Shown: positions 1 through 11,834, counted from the stretch's first letter. The stretch: 64,000 nt of DNA from Apium graveolens (GCF_009905375.1 NC_133657.1:61306863-61370862), one strand, 5' to 3'. The notes: generated by a model from the letters alone, not told the origin. Numbers and translations: made by a program.

Positions 1-822
1 GAGGGGAGAGAGTGGAAAAAAAATGAGATGAGTGAAGTGGTGAGTGGAATGAAAAGCTTTTTTTGATTCTTCCATGTGCACAAGTTAGTGGAGTTTTGAA
101 ATTATCAATCTACCCTTCTCTCACTACTAGCACAAAAATGCATGCAAGGATGATATGGTCATTTGGCTAAGTTGAAATGAGATAGTGGGGTGGTTAATGA
201 CACAACTACCCTTTCTTATATTGTGAGTGGAAATGCATGCAAGGGAAATTAGGTAATCTAATAATTATTAATCTAATTAATTACAAAGATACATTTTATA
301 AATAAAACTACAAATCTATAAATTACAAGAGTGATATCATAAAATAGCTTAGAATTTTAGGAATTTAATAAAATCAAATTCAAAATTTATTAATAAAAAT
401 AATTTAAAAAATAATTTTCTTAAAGAATAAAAATACATTGATAACCTATATAAATAGTAATTAATGCACTTCTTATTTTCTAAAATTCCAAATAATATCA
501 TACAAGCATATAATCGCATAATCATGCATCTTAATAGTTAACAACATAGATTCACATATTACGTATCGTAATAAAATATACTTAATTGTAAAATTTTTCT
601 TTTACTAATATTCATTCTTCGCGTAACGGGTCGCGTCCTGATGACGGTCCGATGCTGAGCGTTTTCAACTACGCTTCACAATCATTCTCTTTATACCAGC
701 TGACACGTCAAACTGGAATATATATATTTATTTAAATATTTCCATTCTCACATAATAACAAATATTTTACATAATTACACTTTACTCGCATAATTAATTC
801 GTGAAAATTCCCAGTCGTTACA
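1..822 (-). repeat. Partial 3' LTR of a Ty3/gypsy chromovirus (element A)
   Basis: AT-rich sequence lying downstream (in minus orientation) of an integrase/chromodomain remnant. On the minus strand the LTR would start with TGTAACGACTGG at 822, just after a purine-containing stretch that resembles the corresponding region of element E. It shares with the E LTRs the pattern of repeated 'ATGCATGCAAGG'-like words. The other end lies outside the window. No ORF of note. Confidence 0.6.
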
Positions 823-830
823 TTGTACGC

Positions 831-1794
831 TCTTAAAAGGATTCTGTCCTCAGAATCTAATCTAAACAAATAGAATGGGGATATTTCTCCCGCAATTCAG
901 TTTCTAATTTCTAAACTGACTTTTCTATCCTGGGATTTCTCCACAAAACTCTAATTAGAGGGACCACTTTATTTCTAAACGTTTTTTTTACGATCTAGAA
1001 TTTATACTAGATATTCCACATATGATAGATCTCGTTGAATTTCCATGGGTCCTAGGTCAATCACATGACTAGAATAAACATTATACTTCTTCAGAAGAGA
1101 AACGTGAAACACATTATGAAGATGTTGCATTTGCAGAGGTAAGGCTAACTTATATGCTACTTTTCCAAATTGCCTTAGCACTTCGAATGATCCAGTATAT
1201 TTAGGACTCGACTTGCCGTTCTTCCTGAATCTGGATAGACCTTTCCATGGAGGGATCTTTAACAATACTTTGATTGTGGGTGCGAACATCACATCCTTTC
1301 TTGTTTTGATCTGCATCTTTCTTCTGTCGATCTTGAGCAGCAATCGCCTTTTGCGAACCACATCCATTTTCTCTATCGTCTGTTGCATCAACTATGGGCT
1401 AATAATTTGCATTCGCCAACTTCGTCCCAGTAGGTAGGGGATCTGCACTTTCTTCCATACAATGCCTCGTAAAGCGGCATATCGATAATTGCGTGATAAC
1501 TATTATTATAAGAGAATTCAATCAAAGGAAAAAGGTCGTCTCAATTCTCTTTGAAATCCAATTCACAAGTTCGCAATGTACCTTCAATTATTTGAATAGT
1601 CTTTTCGCTTTGTCCGATGTTCTGCAGATGATATGCCTTACTCATTTTTCAATTTAGCTTCCAAATGATCATGAAATTGTCTCCAAGATCTCGAGTTAAA
1701 TTTCGGATCTCTACCGCATACGATAGACACTGGAACTCCGTGACGAATCACGATTTCATCCACATACATCTTAACTAAAATTTTCCGATGAGAA
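831..1794 (-). pseudogene. Ty3/gypsy pol remnant: end of integrase core, IN C-terminus and chromodomain (element A)
   Basis: Reading leftwards from 1794, short in-frame segments match the integrase of element E: the motif around 'RHGVPVSIV' near 1740, then 'GQSE' near 1620, '[12 protein letters not shown]' near 1460, and an open stretch (1002-1391) with 'HNVFHVSLLKKYN'. The chromodomain tail follows with several stops to about 850. The frame is closed repeatedly and the element is cut off at 1794, where element B starts, so the upstream RT, protease and gag are missing. This is a decayed integrase fragment of the chromodomain-bearing (Tekay-like) gypsy lineage. The lineage call rests on its similarity to element E in this same window. 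Confidence 0.8.
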
Positions 1795-2840
1795 TATAAG
1801 GTCCCGTATGAGGGCTATTTTAAGCTAGAAGGGGGGTTGAATAGCTTAATTACCAATTTAAAAATTGTTGTGGCATTTTAAAACTATTTTATCCCTTTTT
1901 AATACTTTACCGAGTGGTTATGCAGTTTATATGTGCGGAAAATAAAGTGCAAGGAAAGAAATACCACACGGTGATTTTATCCTGGTTCGCGATGGCGCAA
2001 CCTCTAATAGATTCGCTCACCCCTACTCCAGTCCCCGAAATCCTCTCCCGGACTCGGGATTTTCCCTTATAATAAACTCGCTCCTTTAGTAGGCGGAGAA
2101 GCCTTTACACCCTTTACAAGTATTTGTCTTGGTGCGTAACACAAGGGTCACCACCTCAAAATAAATGTGATACCTACACAACTTATCTTAGACAATAACT
2201 CCCCGCTATTTCTTCAAAGTTGTTATAGAGCCTTTGTATGGACTTGGCTTCCTTAGCTTTTGCCGGTCTTGGATCTTAGTGATCCGGTCTTGGGTCTTTC
2301 CTCTTCTTCACGGTGTGAAGACTACTAACTCCCCGTTAGTACGTCTAGGACTTGGGTCTTAGAATGAGAATTACCTCACGTCACTTCACCTCACTACAAA
2401 ACTAATAAGACAATCCATAAAACAAAACAAGTAGGAAAAGATTTGTTTTGAACTAGTATGTTACTGTACTAGCCCACAACTAGTATAATATCCAAATAAG
2501 AACATTAAAACTAATTAGTTATACTTGACTTAGAATAATACAAGATGGTCAAGTATATTTATAAATACTTTTTTATAGATTTAATAAAGTTGTGGAGTAA
2601 TATGAAGAAGTCCCTTTTTATATTAAGCAATTTTGCCTTATGACTTCTTGAGTATTCTTCTTCTTTCGATTAAGTATTTAAGGATCGAAGAATACTTTAA
2701 TTACAACCTCGGAGTTGTAATTTTACCTTTAAGTATATCAACTTAAGGTTTTAAGGTATACTTGTATATTGACGATTATAAGGTCAAAGTATACTCTTTT
2801 AACTTCAAGCACATTTATAAGATTTATGAGTCTTAGCGAA

Positions 2841-3420
2841 GATCCAATTAAATAAGTGCAAGTAATTGGCTTAAGATTGTGCTTTCGAAGTTTGGACGAA
2901 TAATTACGAGTATTTATAGATATCGTAGTATAACCCCACGGAACACTGAAAGATGTTAGAAGGGGCTTATACGATATGACTCGTAATTGTTTATATACAC
3001 GATATGTGTTAGCCAAGATCCAATTAAATAGCGTAAATTAATTGGCTAACTCGTGGATTTGATTCGTCCTTAATTTTAACGGATGATTACGAAGTAGTTT
3101 ATATGGAACAAGCTATAATCCCCCGGAACACTAAAGATGTTAGAAGGGATTACACTTTTACTTCGTAATATTTTATATGTACGTTATTAGTTAGACAAGA
3201 TCCAATTAAAGAGCGTTAAGTAATTGTCTAACTCGTACGATCCGTTTTAAGATTTGACAAATTACGAAGTGTTTATATGAGACAAGTAATAATCCCCCGG
3301 AACACTAAGATGATAGAAGGGATTACACTTTTACTTCGTAATTATTTTATGAGCACGAATGAATGTTAGTCAAGATCTAATTAAAGTATAAGAAATAATT
3401 GGCTAACTCGTACTTGTGTC
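2841..3420. repeat. Tandem array of about 178-bp units, each containing an imperfect hairpin (3' LTR copy)
   Basis: The word GATCCAATTA (GATCTAATTA in the last unit) recurs at 2841, 3018, 3199 and 3374, spacing 177, 181 and 175 bases. Between these anchors each unit holds an inverted repeat: an outer arm of about 10-11 bases (AATTACGAGT/ACTCGTAATT in unit 1, ATTACGAAGTA/TACTTCGTAAT in unit 2, AATTACGAAGT/ACTTCGTAATT in unit 3) and an inner CCCC/GGGG or TAATCCC/GGGATTA arm. The loop keeps the sequence CGGAACACT. The same array occurs in the other LTR. Confidence 0.8.
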
Positions 3421-3970
3421 AAATATAATCTCCCCCTGGAGATAAAGTACTTTTCTTTTTAGATCTTCTCGTTGGAATGATTTTTTACGAAGATTAAGTA
3501 CTTATTCGAATTCCGAGTTCGAATCTAAGTTCTCCCCGAGAATTTCCTTTATAAGAGAGCTTGTATTAGAGCTTAAGATGAAGTAGAGAAGTTAAGTACA
3601 AAGCTTAAATACATAGAACTCAAATAAGAAGCTAAAACTAACCACTTTTGAAAAATGGTCGGAAAAGTTCGCCGAAAAAATTCGCCGGAGGTTCGGCCGG
3701 ATTTTGGCTATTGGCCGAACTTGGGCAGCCCTTCGGGAGGCCGGGAAGTGGTAGTGGATGAGCTCACTTGGTGGGATAAAGCTTGGTTGGGTGAAGCTAA
3801 GTTTAGGTTTCAAAAACCTTGTATATATGTAAGTATATAGAAGAGAGAGAAGGTTTTTGAGAAGAAGTGTGTGTATAGAATTCGAAAGAGATGAAGAGAA
3901 GCACTTCTTGAAAAAATCCCAGCAACTTTGTGGCTCTTTAGCTTATTGAAAATGGGTTGGGGTGGGGGTT

Positions 3971-3978
3971 TATTTATA
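3971..3978 (-). promoter_or_regulatory. TATA box of the element B LTR (3' copy)
   Basis: Minus-strand CTATAAATAA embedded in a C-rich stretch, a canonical plant TATA box. The same sequence stands at the same relative place in the 5' LTR (19727-19734). Transcription would run leftwards, starting roughly 25-35 bases downstream. The call is by motif and conservation between the two LTRs only. Confidence 0.55.
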
Positions 3979-5167
3979 GGAGAAGTTGGGTGGAATGAAT
4001 GGTGAAGATTTGAGAAGGAATGGATGGTGGATGGAGTGTATCACATGGATTGATGACATGGAAAGTAGGTTGTGTTTCTTTGGAAGTGGTAAGGAAGCAC
4101 AAGCTAGTACTCATTAAAATCTCAGCTGATACATATATATTAAATATATATTTTTCTTTTCTTTTAATCATTCTTTAATTACTTTAATTAAGGATTAAGC
4201 ACCATTAATTATGACAACCCCAAAAACACAGAAATAAATATCATAAAAAATATGATAATTACCTAAATAATATAAAATTATGTCCTGAAAGTTTTGTTCA
4301 ACTTTAGTCAATGGTAGCTAGGTCAAACTTGGTCAACTGTGGGACCAACTGCCTCGATTTTTGTGCCCGGACAAAAATTCTCTGAAATCTACGAAATTTT
4401 TATCATACTTATAAAATACCATTTAAATGATCCATACCAAATTTCAAGTCATTCTAGCATGTGGAAGTATTTTATCTAAAATTGGAACTGTTCTGTCAAC
4501 CTTTCTTCCGAGTAAAAATACCATTGGTCTTGAAATAAAGGAGATGGATCTTTTGACCAAAGTTTTTGACTTGTATAAATGCTTAAAATATATTTCCTAA
4601 TATATGAGATATATTTGGGTGATAGGAAATGTGTTTGAGTATTTTTTTTTTGAATAATTTTCTCCGAGAAATGCTGATTTTACGAAACGGGAGAAAATTA
4701 CTATGAGTATACAGAAATGAGTTGCAGAACTGGATATTAATATTCCAATCATGAATATTAATAATCTTTGAATAAAAAATCTTTTGATTATATGTAGAGA
4801 TATATTTTAGAGCGAAGAGTTAAATGTTTTTGATATAGCACGAGACTTCTAAAGAATATCTCTGATATATTCTTTATTCGAGCTTGTTACCATATTCCTG
4901 TTGCAACACAGATCTAAGAAATATCATATCTTGATGTTTCTTCTTCGATCATATTGCCTTAGAGATATATTCCATAAAGATATAGTTTTGATATTTTGGA
5001 AGAATGGAATATCTCTTTTATCTGTTTAAAAGACATGATTTTGCTAGTTTGACTATTATTTGGATCAATTAAATTCATGTCCTAATGGAGAGGATCTACG
5101 TGTTCTTTAATTTTATGTTTAATTGTACAAATACCAAAATAAATAATATATTGAAGACATCCTTTCA

Positions 5168-5183
5168 ATCTTCCCCTTTTTGG
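5168..5183 (-). other. Polypurine tract of element B
   Basis: Minus-strand AAAAAGGGGAAGAT immediately before the LTR start (TGAAAGG). This is the plus-strand priming site expected next to a 3' LTR. A near copy of the tract and its flank (AAAAGGGGAAGAG with CATATACCAAAC) lies about 240 bases further inside at 5411-5423. Confidence 0.75.
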
Positions 5184-7101
5184 TATTTGCCAAACAAACA
5201 TAAAATTATCAGTGTGTGCTTCCCCTTGGTGTATGCATGAATTTTTGAAAAATATTTTGCACATAAAGCATTTATTTACTTAGATATTAAATCTCTTTCT
5301 TGAGATCCTGCAAAATACTTTGTTAGATGTATCATGCAATAATAGAACATAGATAGATCATTATATATCAAAAAGATAGCAAGTATATTTATTAAAATGG
5401 ATCACAAATTCTCTTCCCCTTTTGTTTGGTATATGCCAAAAAGAGTGTATATATATTTATGAGGAAGAGTTTTATTTAACAGAATTGACTAGGTAAGCAT
5501 GGCAATGTGATCACAGATCTAGTCAAGTGTATGCAGTTTGAGCATATAAGGATGAATTCTACATTATATGCATGGTATTTGTAATCTTTGCATGTATTGA
5601 GGAAACCGGTTAATATAGTTTTTTTAAATCAAAAATAGAAGAACTGTTTTTAAGCATGCATGATTTGAATTTAAAAGATATGAAGTAAATGTTAATACCC
5701 CTTTCCAAATTGATTACCAAAGATATAGTTTAGAACAGTTTTTATAGAAGGTGTGAATTTAGCCACTTATATTTAAAGGTCAGTTAAGATTGTAGCAAGT
5801 TCATCATTTTAGACAACTTGTACTAAGCCATTTTTATTCTTTTGCAATCTGGAGTATATCTTGATTAGTACAAACAACAGTCTAAATGTTTTACATTCTG
5901 GAGAACATAATTCAGCAACCACAAGGTATAATAACTACACTAATACAAACTGTGTTCTTGGTACAAAGTCTAACACTAATACACACTATTTTGTCCTTTA
6001 GACAATTCTGACTAAATTATAAGTTTACAAATTCTAACACTAATACAAACTGTCTAATCTAGGTCTGAGTAACAGATTACATAGTTTGGAGATCTAATAC
6101 ATTCTAGGGAAGAATCACATTTCTAAAATGACCGAAAAACGATACATATAAATCCATATTACTAACAATTTTACACATCCAATTACCACAAAGGATGCAG
6201 TTGGATTGGTTTGAGACTGGAACATAATACAACACCCTAGTGTGTGTATGTGAAGTAAAATGAGGAGTTGTGGAAAGTATATACCTGTTTTTACCTTATG
6301 GATTCTGACTGTTTGCTGGGAAATTCAAGTGGTGCCTTGCAACCTTGGTGAGACTTTTGCCGGATGCACAAAGCTCAATGTAGCCATTCTTTTCTTCTTG
6401 AGTCCATTCTGGGACATGTGACTATTTCTGCATGTCAATTAGATACAAAACAATGACTACCCTGAGGTAATCTGTTAGTCATAACAGTGCACAGTAGGAT
6501 GTCTAAGACAGAGTACCTATACATTGTATAAAGTGTCTGTTCATAGTACATGCATCAAATCAATTTAAGTTTATTAACGATGAACATCCTGCAGAATGGT
6601 TAAAACCATATAATTTGATTTCTGATATTATAAATATAATTTTTTTTAATATAACTCAGAAGTTACTAAATGTCACAAGAGACTGGACTAGGCAGAGGAC
6701 AACTAGACTGAATCTGATAAGTATTATTGACCCTTATTCTAACAATATAGTCCAAATTTAGAATAGAGACACGGGACAATGCTTACAATTTCCTGCATAA
6801 GATAGATAAAGACAGATTTGCAACAAATAAGCCATGATATATTATCAAAAGTGTTCTCAATAACCAGTGTGGTTCACTGATTATTTAGAACAAAATCCTG
6901 AACCTGTTTTAAGTCATTACAAACCAAAGAAGTGCATAAACTTCTGAAATTCAAAGATCACAAGGTTTAAATATTACATACCCCAACACAGAATCCTTAC
7001 AAATTACAACTACATCAGAAAGTAGCAAAATAGGTACATAATAGCAAGTACCAGTACAACATCACATATCAGACTTCACCAAACAGCAGACTCAAGCAAA
7101 C
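5184..7101. other. Non-coding stretch between env-like ORF and 3' LTR of element B
   Basis: AT-rich, no coding frame that I can support. It contains a second polypurine-like tract at 5411-5423 and repeats of a word close to CTAACACTAATACAAACTGT around 5935-6050. It would be the long 3' untranslated part of the env-like transcript. Confidence 0.6.
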
Positions 7102-8615
7102 TTAACTAATCACATTTCCATCAGCATCACAGATATGAACCAAATCAGGAAAATTATCAATCAGTTGACCCTTAGCACCCACATTAACTTCTTCTAACTC
7201 ATGAATTATAGCAGTGTTTTCATGCATAGGGACTTGAAAAGAAGAGACAATATCATGATCATTCATGCAAGGAGTTCCTAGAGTAGATGCAGCCAATTGC
7301 TCTAAATATGAAATTCTATGTTTGCAAGAGGCAGTGAGACTCTCTAGTGCTCCTACTTTCTCTTTAATCTCATTATTCTCTTCCTTAACCCTCTTAAGTT
7401 CAAGTTTTAGTTCATGAAACATGGTTTTAACAGACTCGAACTTAGACAGAAACACATCTTCCTCTTTAATAAATTAAGGAATAACTGTGGGAGTTGCCTC
7501 TTGAGGCTCACAGTGCATCAGGGGCACTTGTGGCCTTATGTGTTCATTAGTGATTTGAGAATCAGCAAGATTAGAAAATGCTTCAGGCATGTTAATGTTG
7601 CAAAGTGCAAAGAAAGATGAGATTAGCATACCATAAGGCATATAATCTACAAGACGTGCATTGATCATGTTTCGAAGAATAACATAGAATTTGCTGAAGT
7701 GGATTTTGTTTGTGCATAAAAGGTACATGAGTTTCATATCAAAGAAATCAAAGAACTACTTTGATTTGGTTTTGGCATAACATTTGCCCTAATGATTAGA
7801 GCAATATGCTGAAAAGTGCCAGTGAAGTGTTTGAAATGAATACCACAGTTAATATTACATAAACCATCAGGAATGTCAGATTTACAAAAAGTTCCAAGCA
7901 TTAGTTCAAATTCAGATTTGTTAAAAATAAACAGAGAGAAGATGTCCTCACAAGGCAACTCACACAGATGCAAAGGTAAATGCAGTGCCCTATTAATGCT
8001 TTTGTTATCAACACAAATGACCTTTTTGTTGACTGATGTAGTGAAATGCAATATACCATCTACCCCTTTTATGACATTCATGTTACAATAGAATTCCCCC
8101 ATGAGGTGTGTGCAATAGTGCTTACCTAAGTTATACATGAGACCATCCCACCTAGCCCTTCTAATTAAGATTTCCACTTCACCCTTCACATCAACACAAG
8201 TACCAGGTTGGACATTTTTGATAAGTTCAAGAAACTTTTTGGTGTTTGAAGGGTTTGACAGTTTTGGTGGAGGAGGCTTTGGTGTATTCATAGAGGTGTT
8301 TGTGTTTTGTCTTAGGTCAGCTTTTCTGTTGTATATTTTGGCTTGCAAGGGTTTAGGAGGTCTAGGGTTAGGGGATTTAGGGTTTTGATATTTTCTGCTT
8401 TGATAGAAAGGGATGGTATGGTTTTTAAATCCCTTTCTGTATTGTCTTGGAGGGAGGTGTCTTTTGTGATGGTGTTTGGGTAGTGAGGTTGGAACAGGTT
8501 TGATGACAGAGGTCTTATGGTGATGAAACTGATTTTTCTCCATATCTTCAAGAAGATATGGGTTTTCAATCAGTGGTCTTGGTTTAGGGTAAAAAGGGTT
8601 AGCATTTGGGTTCAT
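7102..8615 (-). pseudogene. Env-like ORF of element B with plant transposon-associated domain and coiled coil
   Basis: First ATG in frame is at 8615 (the open frame runs back to a TTG at 8642). The N-terminal ~110 residues are basic and proline/histidine-rich. From roughly 8210 to 7600 the sequence has the look of the 'putative plant transposon protein' domain: EFYCNM, a VICVDNKSINRAL segment, then after a frame change near 7740-7790 a segment with 'YMPYGMLISS'. The frame then stops at 7474, and after a second break a Lys/Glu-rich coiled-coil segment (ELKLELKRVKEENNEIKEK) runs to 7102. No membrane segment or signal peptide is visible, so 'env-like' describes position, not proven envelope function. 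Two breaks make it a pseudogene as it stands. The family match is from pattern memory and would need a profile search. Confidence 0.6.
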
Positions 8616-10716
8616 GTTGCAAGTGAAGTGGAATTTATGCAACTAGTGTGTGTGTGAATGCAACATATAGGATATGCATGTATATATAAACATTAAACAC
8701 AGATGCAAAGAGAAAAGATTTTAAAATTTAAGATTTTTTTTAAAAAATTTACTGTTCATGAACAGTGAAACACATTTAATGCATGCATGGCTGTGTTATA
8801 CAAAAATCCAAGTAGATACTAGGATGATACATATGAGAGAATGATGTAATGCAGCATATTAACACAGATTTATAAATTATTCCAGCAAACAAATAAAGAA
8901 TGTATTAAATCTTTGTCTTTGTGTCTACTTTAGAAAACAACACAGTACATAAGTACATATTTTGGAAACTGTGAGACATAAAGTTGACATCCTAGCTTAC
9001 TTTACTGCACAGGAACTGTACTTTAAGTGTAGAAGCATTTAAGGATGAGCTATGTGTGAAGTGAATTTGATTGAAGAACTGGATTTTTTAATGCAAATAA
9101 GATTTGTTACATTTATTTCTCAAGAAATTATGTTATTAATGAGATGCAACCAAATGAATCTCATGCATATTAAACATATAACAGAGCATACACAATCAGT
9201 GGTCATTTAATTCAAATAGCATTCAAGGCAATACAATACTCAGATCATTTATATCAGATAAAACACTTTAAATGCAGTAAGTTAAAATACAATGTCACCT
9301 TAATTTTCTAAGTGGCCATTAATCACAGTAGTGATCCAGATACAGGGATGCTCAAGGCTCCCCTGCCAGGTCTTACTGTGAGGGCTGGTGTGTGAGTGTA
9401 TTAGTTTATATTACACAACTCAATGTACACAATACCTTATCTGATTTTTTTTAAATGCTTAAGTATAAATAAACACAGACTAGTAAACAGTGTTGCACTA
9501 ATAGTCCACAGATCATCATGCATAGACTAAGTACATTCTATCAGATAGGCAACTAGGGGTTGGAGACATTTCTTATCCAGATTCATTGTATAAGACTTCA
9601 ATCAGGACAGCTTGCACATTTAGTTGATCACACATTTAAAAATTTCAACAGTCTTAAATCACTCATAAATGGAATAATACTAATCAGTAAGATTACACAA
9701 AGTTTAGCAGAAAAGTATTCCAAGAAATCAAGATAATCAGGTGTTAGCAGAAGGCTTTAAAACACAACTAATACTTATTAATCCAAGACAGATTCCTTTT
9801 TTTAAAAAAAATTCTTTGAAAACTAATGTGTATAAGTTGTGAAAAGGAGACAAATAACATCATGTTAATAGTACATAGATCACTAGCATTTAAACATTTC
9901 AATAGTTCTACAGAGATTAACAGACACTCAGGACATAAATATATGTAATTGTCATAGAAAACCAAATTACCAACATTCTTTAGTACACCTTGGTAGGTTT
10001 ATTTTAAAAATAGGGATTCAAATATTACACATAATCATCAAGGAACTAGCAACTCAATACAATCAGAACACTGACTTACTTAGTTCAAGTATATCAACAA
10101 TCAGTCAAACTTGTACCAAGAATCCATCATTAACCAAGCAAATTTTGAGACCTGATTTTTAAACAATTTCTCTGAGATTTTAATTCAAACCAGCAATATA
10201 ATCAAGCATGTTAAGTATACTTTCAACTATCCAGCTCATAATTTACACTTATATTTTATAGTTCGGGTAAGCATAACCAAATTGCCCTTAACAGTGATCA
10301 TTTTAAACAATCATACATTCCAGATTAATCACCATATTTTCTTGACTCAACTTTATTTCAAACAAATGATTACCAATTCATCAGATAAACATGGTTTGAA
10401 CAGATAATCTGAAATCCAACTGAAAATCACAAAATCAAAAGATAACACTAATTTCACCAAATAATGTAAATCCAACAGATAATCTGAATTTCAACCAATA
10501 ATTACAAAATCAACAGATTGCACCAATTCCACCAGATAATACAAATCCAATCAGATAATTTCTCAAATGACAACAAATTCATCAATAATCCGAACTCTAC
10601 TCTTTTCAATTTGATCATACACAAACTGAAATTAAACCACATCTTTACCAAAACCAATACGACTGAAATAGACAAATATTTCACACATGAACCTAGAGTC
10701 TGGCCTGACTCGTAGG

Positions 10717-10726
10717 TCTTACCTGG
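10717..10726 (-). promoter_or_regulatory. Candidate 5' splice site (CAG|GTAAGA)
   Basis: Minus-strand ACCAG|GTAAGACC, with the exon ending at 10723 and the intron starting at 10722. It matches the plant donor consensus well. It lies downstream of a TATA box and CT-rich leader and upstream of the env-like ORF, where an acceptor-like CACTAG stands at 8643, one base before the open frame. The acceptor has only a weak CA-repeat pyrimidine tract, so the exon pairing is a guess. Confidence 0.35.
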
Positions 10727-10753
10727 TTGACTCAGTCGCGGACTGAGTCAACC
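10725..10753. repeat. Perfect 13-bp inverted repeat with 3-nt loop
   Basis: Arms GGTTGACTCAGTC (10725-10737) and GACTGAGTCAACC (10741-10753) are exact reverse complements around GCG. Each arm contains TGACTCA/TGAGTCA, the GCN4-type bZIP core, and TTGAC, the W-box core. It directly abuts the candidate splice donor. Confidence 0.85.
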
Positions 10754-11191
10754 TCCGATTTAGTCTTCTACGTCGCATGCAACCATAAAGTCTTCCTTTT
10801 CCCAGAGAAATTAGCATTTTCCCGTCTTCTCTTGTCATACAACTTGAAATCGAGTCAGTTTTTGCTAAATCAATGATTCAAATCAAAGATAATTGAGTGT
10901 ATATATATAAACTGTCCGATTTGATGATTCTCGTTCGATTTAAGTATAAATCATCAATTTTTATCATCAGAAATCGATTTGATTTCACCAACCCAACCAC
11001 GATTTATTAATCGTATATTCTTAACTATGATTATTACAATATAAGCATAGTATCTGATGAATTTCATCAAGAATTGAAGATAGAAATGAAGAAGATGAAT
11101 TAGGGTTCTATAGAAGAGAGATGGAGAGAAGAGGCGAGAGAGATTAGGGTTAATCGATAGACTAGAGCGTGCACTGTACCAACAGTGTATG

Positions 11192-11199
11192 TTTTTATA
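11192..11199 (-). promoter_or_regulatory. Candidate internal promoter upstream of the env-like ORF (TATA box)
   Basis: Minus-strand AAATATAAAAAC. About 20 bases downstream is a CACTGT/ACAGTG palindrome (11172-11187), then a CT-rich leader with AACCCTAAT at 11143-11151 and 11099-11107. This combination is typical of plant gene 5' regions. It faces the env-like ORF. The motif evidence is good but there is no transcript evidence. Confidence 0.4.
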
Positions 11200-11834
11200 T
11201 TTTAGGAAATGAACGACCCAGATTTATTAGGGTAAGGTATGGATGGCTGGGATTAAAAGATGTAATCAGCCATTGGGCTTAATAAAATTGGGCCAAAAAA
11301 AATTGGGTTGGATTTGATAAATAGTTTCTATATTTAAAATATATGGGCTTGGATATAGAAGCTTTTTGGGTCGGATAATAATTTTTTGATTTGGGCTGGA
11401 TAATAAGAAAAACTAAAAAATAATTATAAATATATCTGGATTATATTTATCCTTAAAAATTTCGATATATTTAAATATATAAATATTAAAGATATATATA
11501 TATATATACTTTAAATAACATGTATTTAGAAAAAAATAGAATATATATTTAAGACCAAAACAGATATATATATATATATATAATTAATTGAAACATAATT
11601 ATCAGTTTGTATAAGAAGGATTTCTAAATATTTATAAATCTCATGGAATAATAAATATTCACTTGAATAATTTTATTTTCCCGGTTAATCTGGGCTATTT
11701 AAGTTATCTTAACCCGATCAATAAATTTCTTTATTGACAAATCTAAGTTTCAGATAAACTTAATAACTTGATCGGGAGAATATCCTTATCGTTGAGATTT
11801 CTTTATGATTCTCAACTGTTCTTTATATAAACCA

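Larger units (their letters stand above)
1795..5167 (-). repeat. 3' LTR of element B
   Basis: Direct repeat of 17557-20925, with scattered substitutions and small indels. On the minus strand it starts TGAAAGG at 5167, right after the purine tract, and ends at 1795 where the expected terminal dinucleotide is mutated. It carries a minus-strand TATA box (3971-3978), an array of about 178-bp repeats with inverted repeats (from 2841) and several more hairpins (2651-2722). Confidence 0.88.
8646..11834. other. 3.2-kb spacer between pol and the env-like ORF of element B
   Basis: No long ORF. The part nearest pol (11340-11830) is very AT-rich with (TA)n runs. On the minus strand, 11200-10720 looks like a plant promoter and 5' leader: TATA box, CT-rich leader, two AACCCTAAT words, and a CAG|GTAAGA splice donor next to a perfect palindrome. 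The remainder (10700-8650) would be an intron or further leader. Nothing else recognised. Confidence 0.55.

Noticed and set aside
1213..1437. Plus-strand open frame opposite the element A integrase
   Set aside because: Shadow of the minus-strand integrase remnant, which has clear motifs.
3592..3813. Minus-strand frame over the B LTR hairpin-distal region
   Set aside because: Lies in LTR sequence with no domain; no independent support.
8137..8388. Plus-strand Gly/Phe-rich frame
   Set aside because: Reverse shadow of the Pro-rich start of the minus-strand env-like ORF.
11490..11582. (TA)n runs considered as an origin or MITE
   Set aside because: Simple low-complexity repeats without terminal inverted repeats or target duplication.
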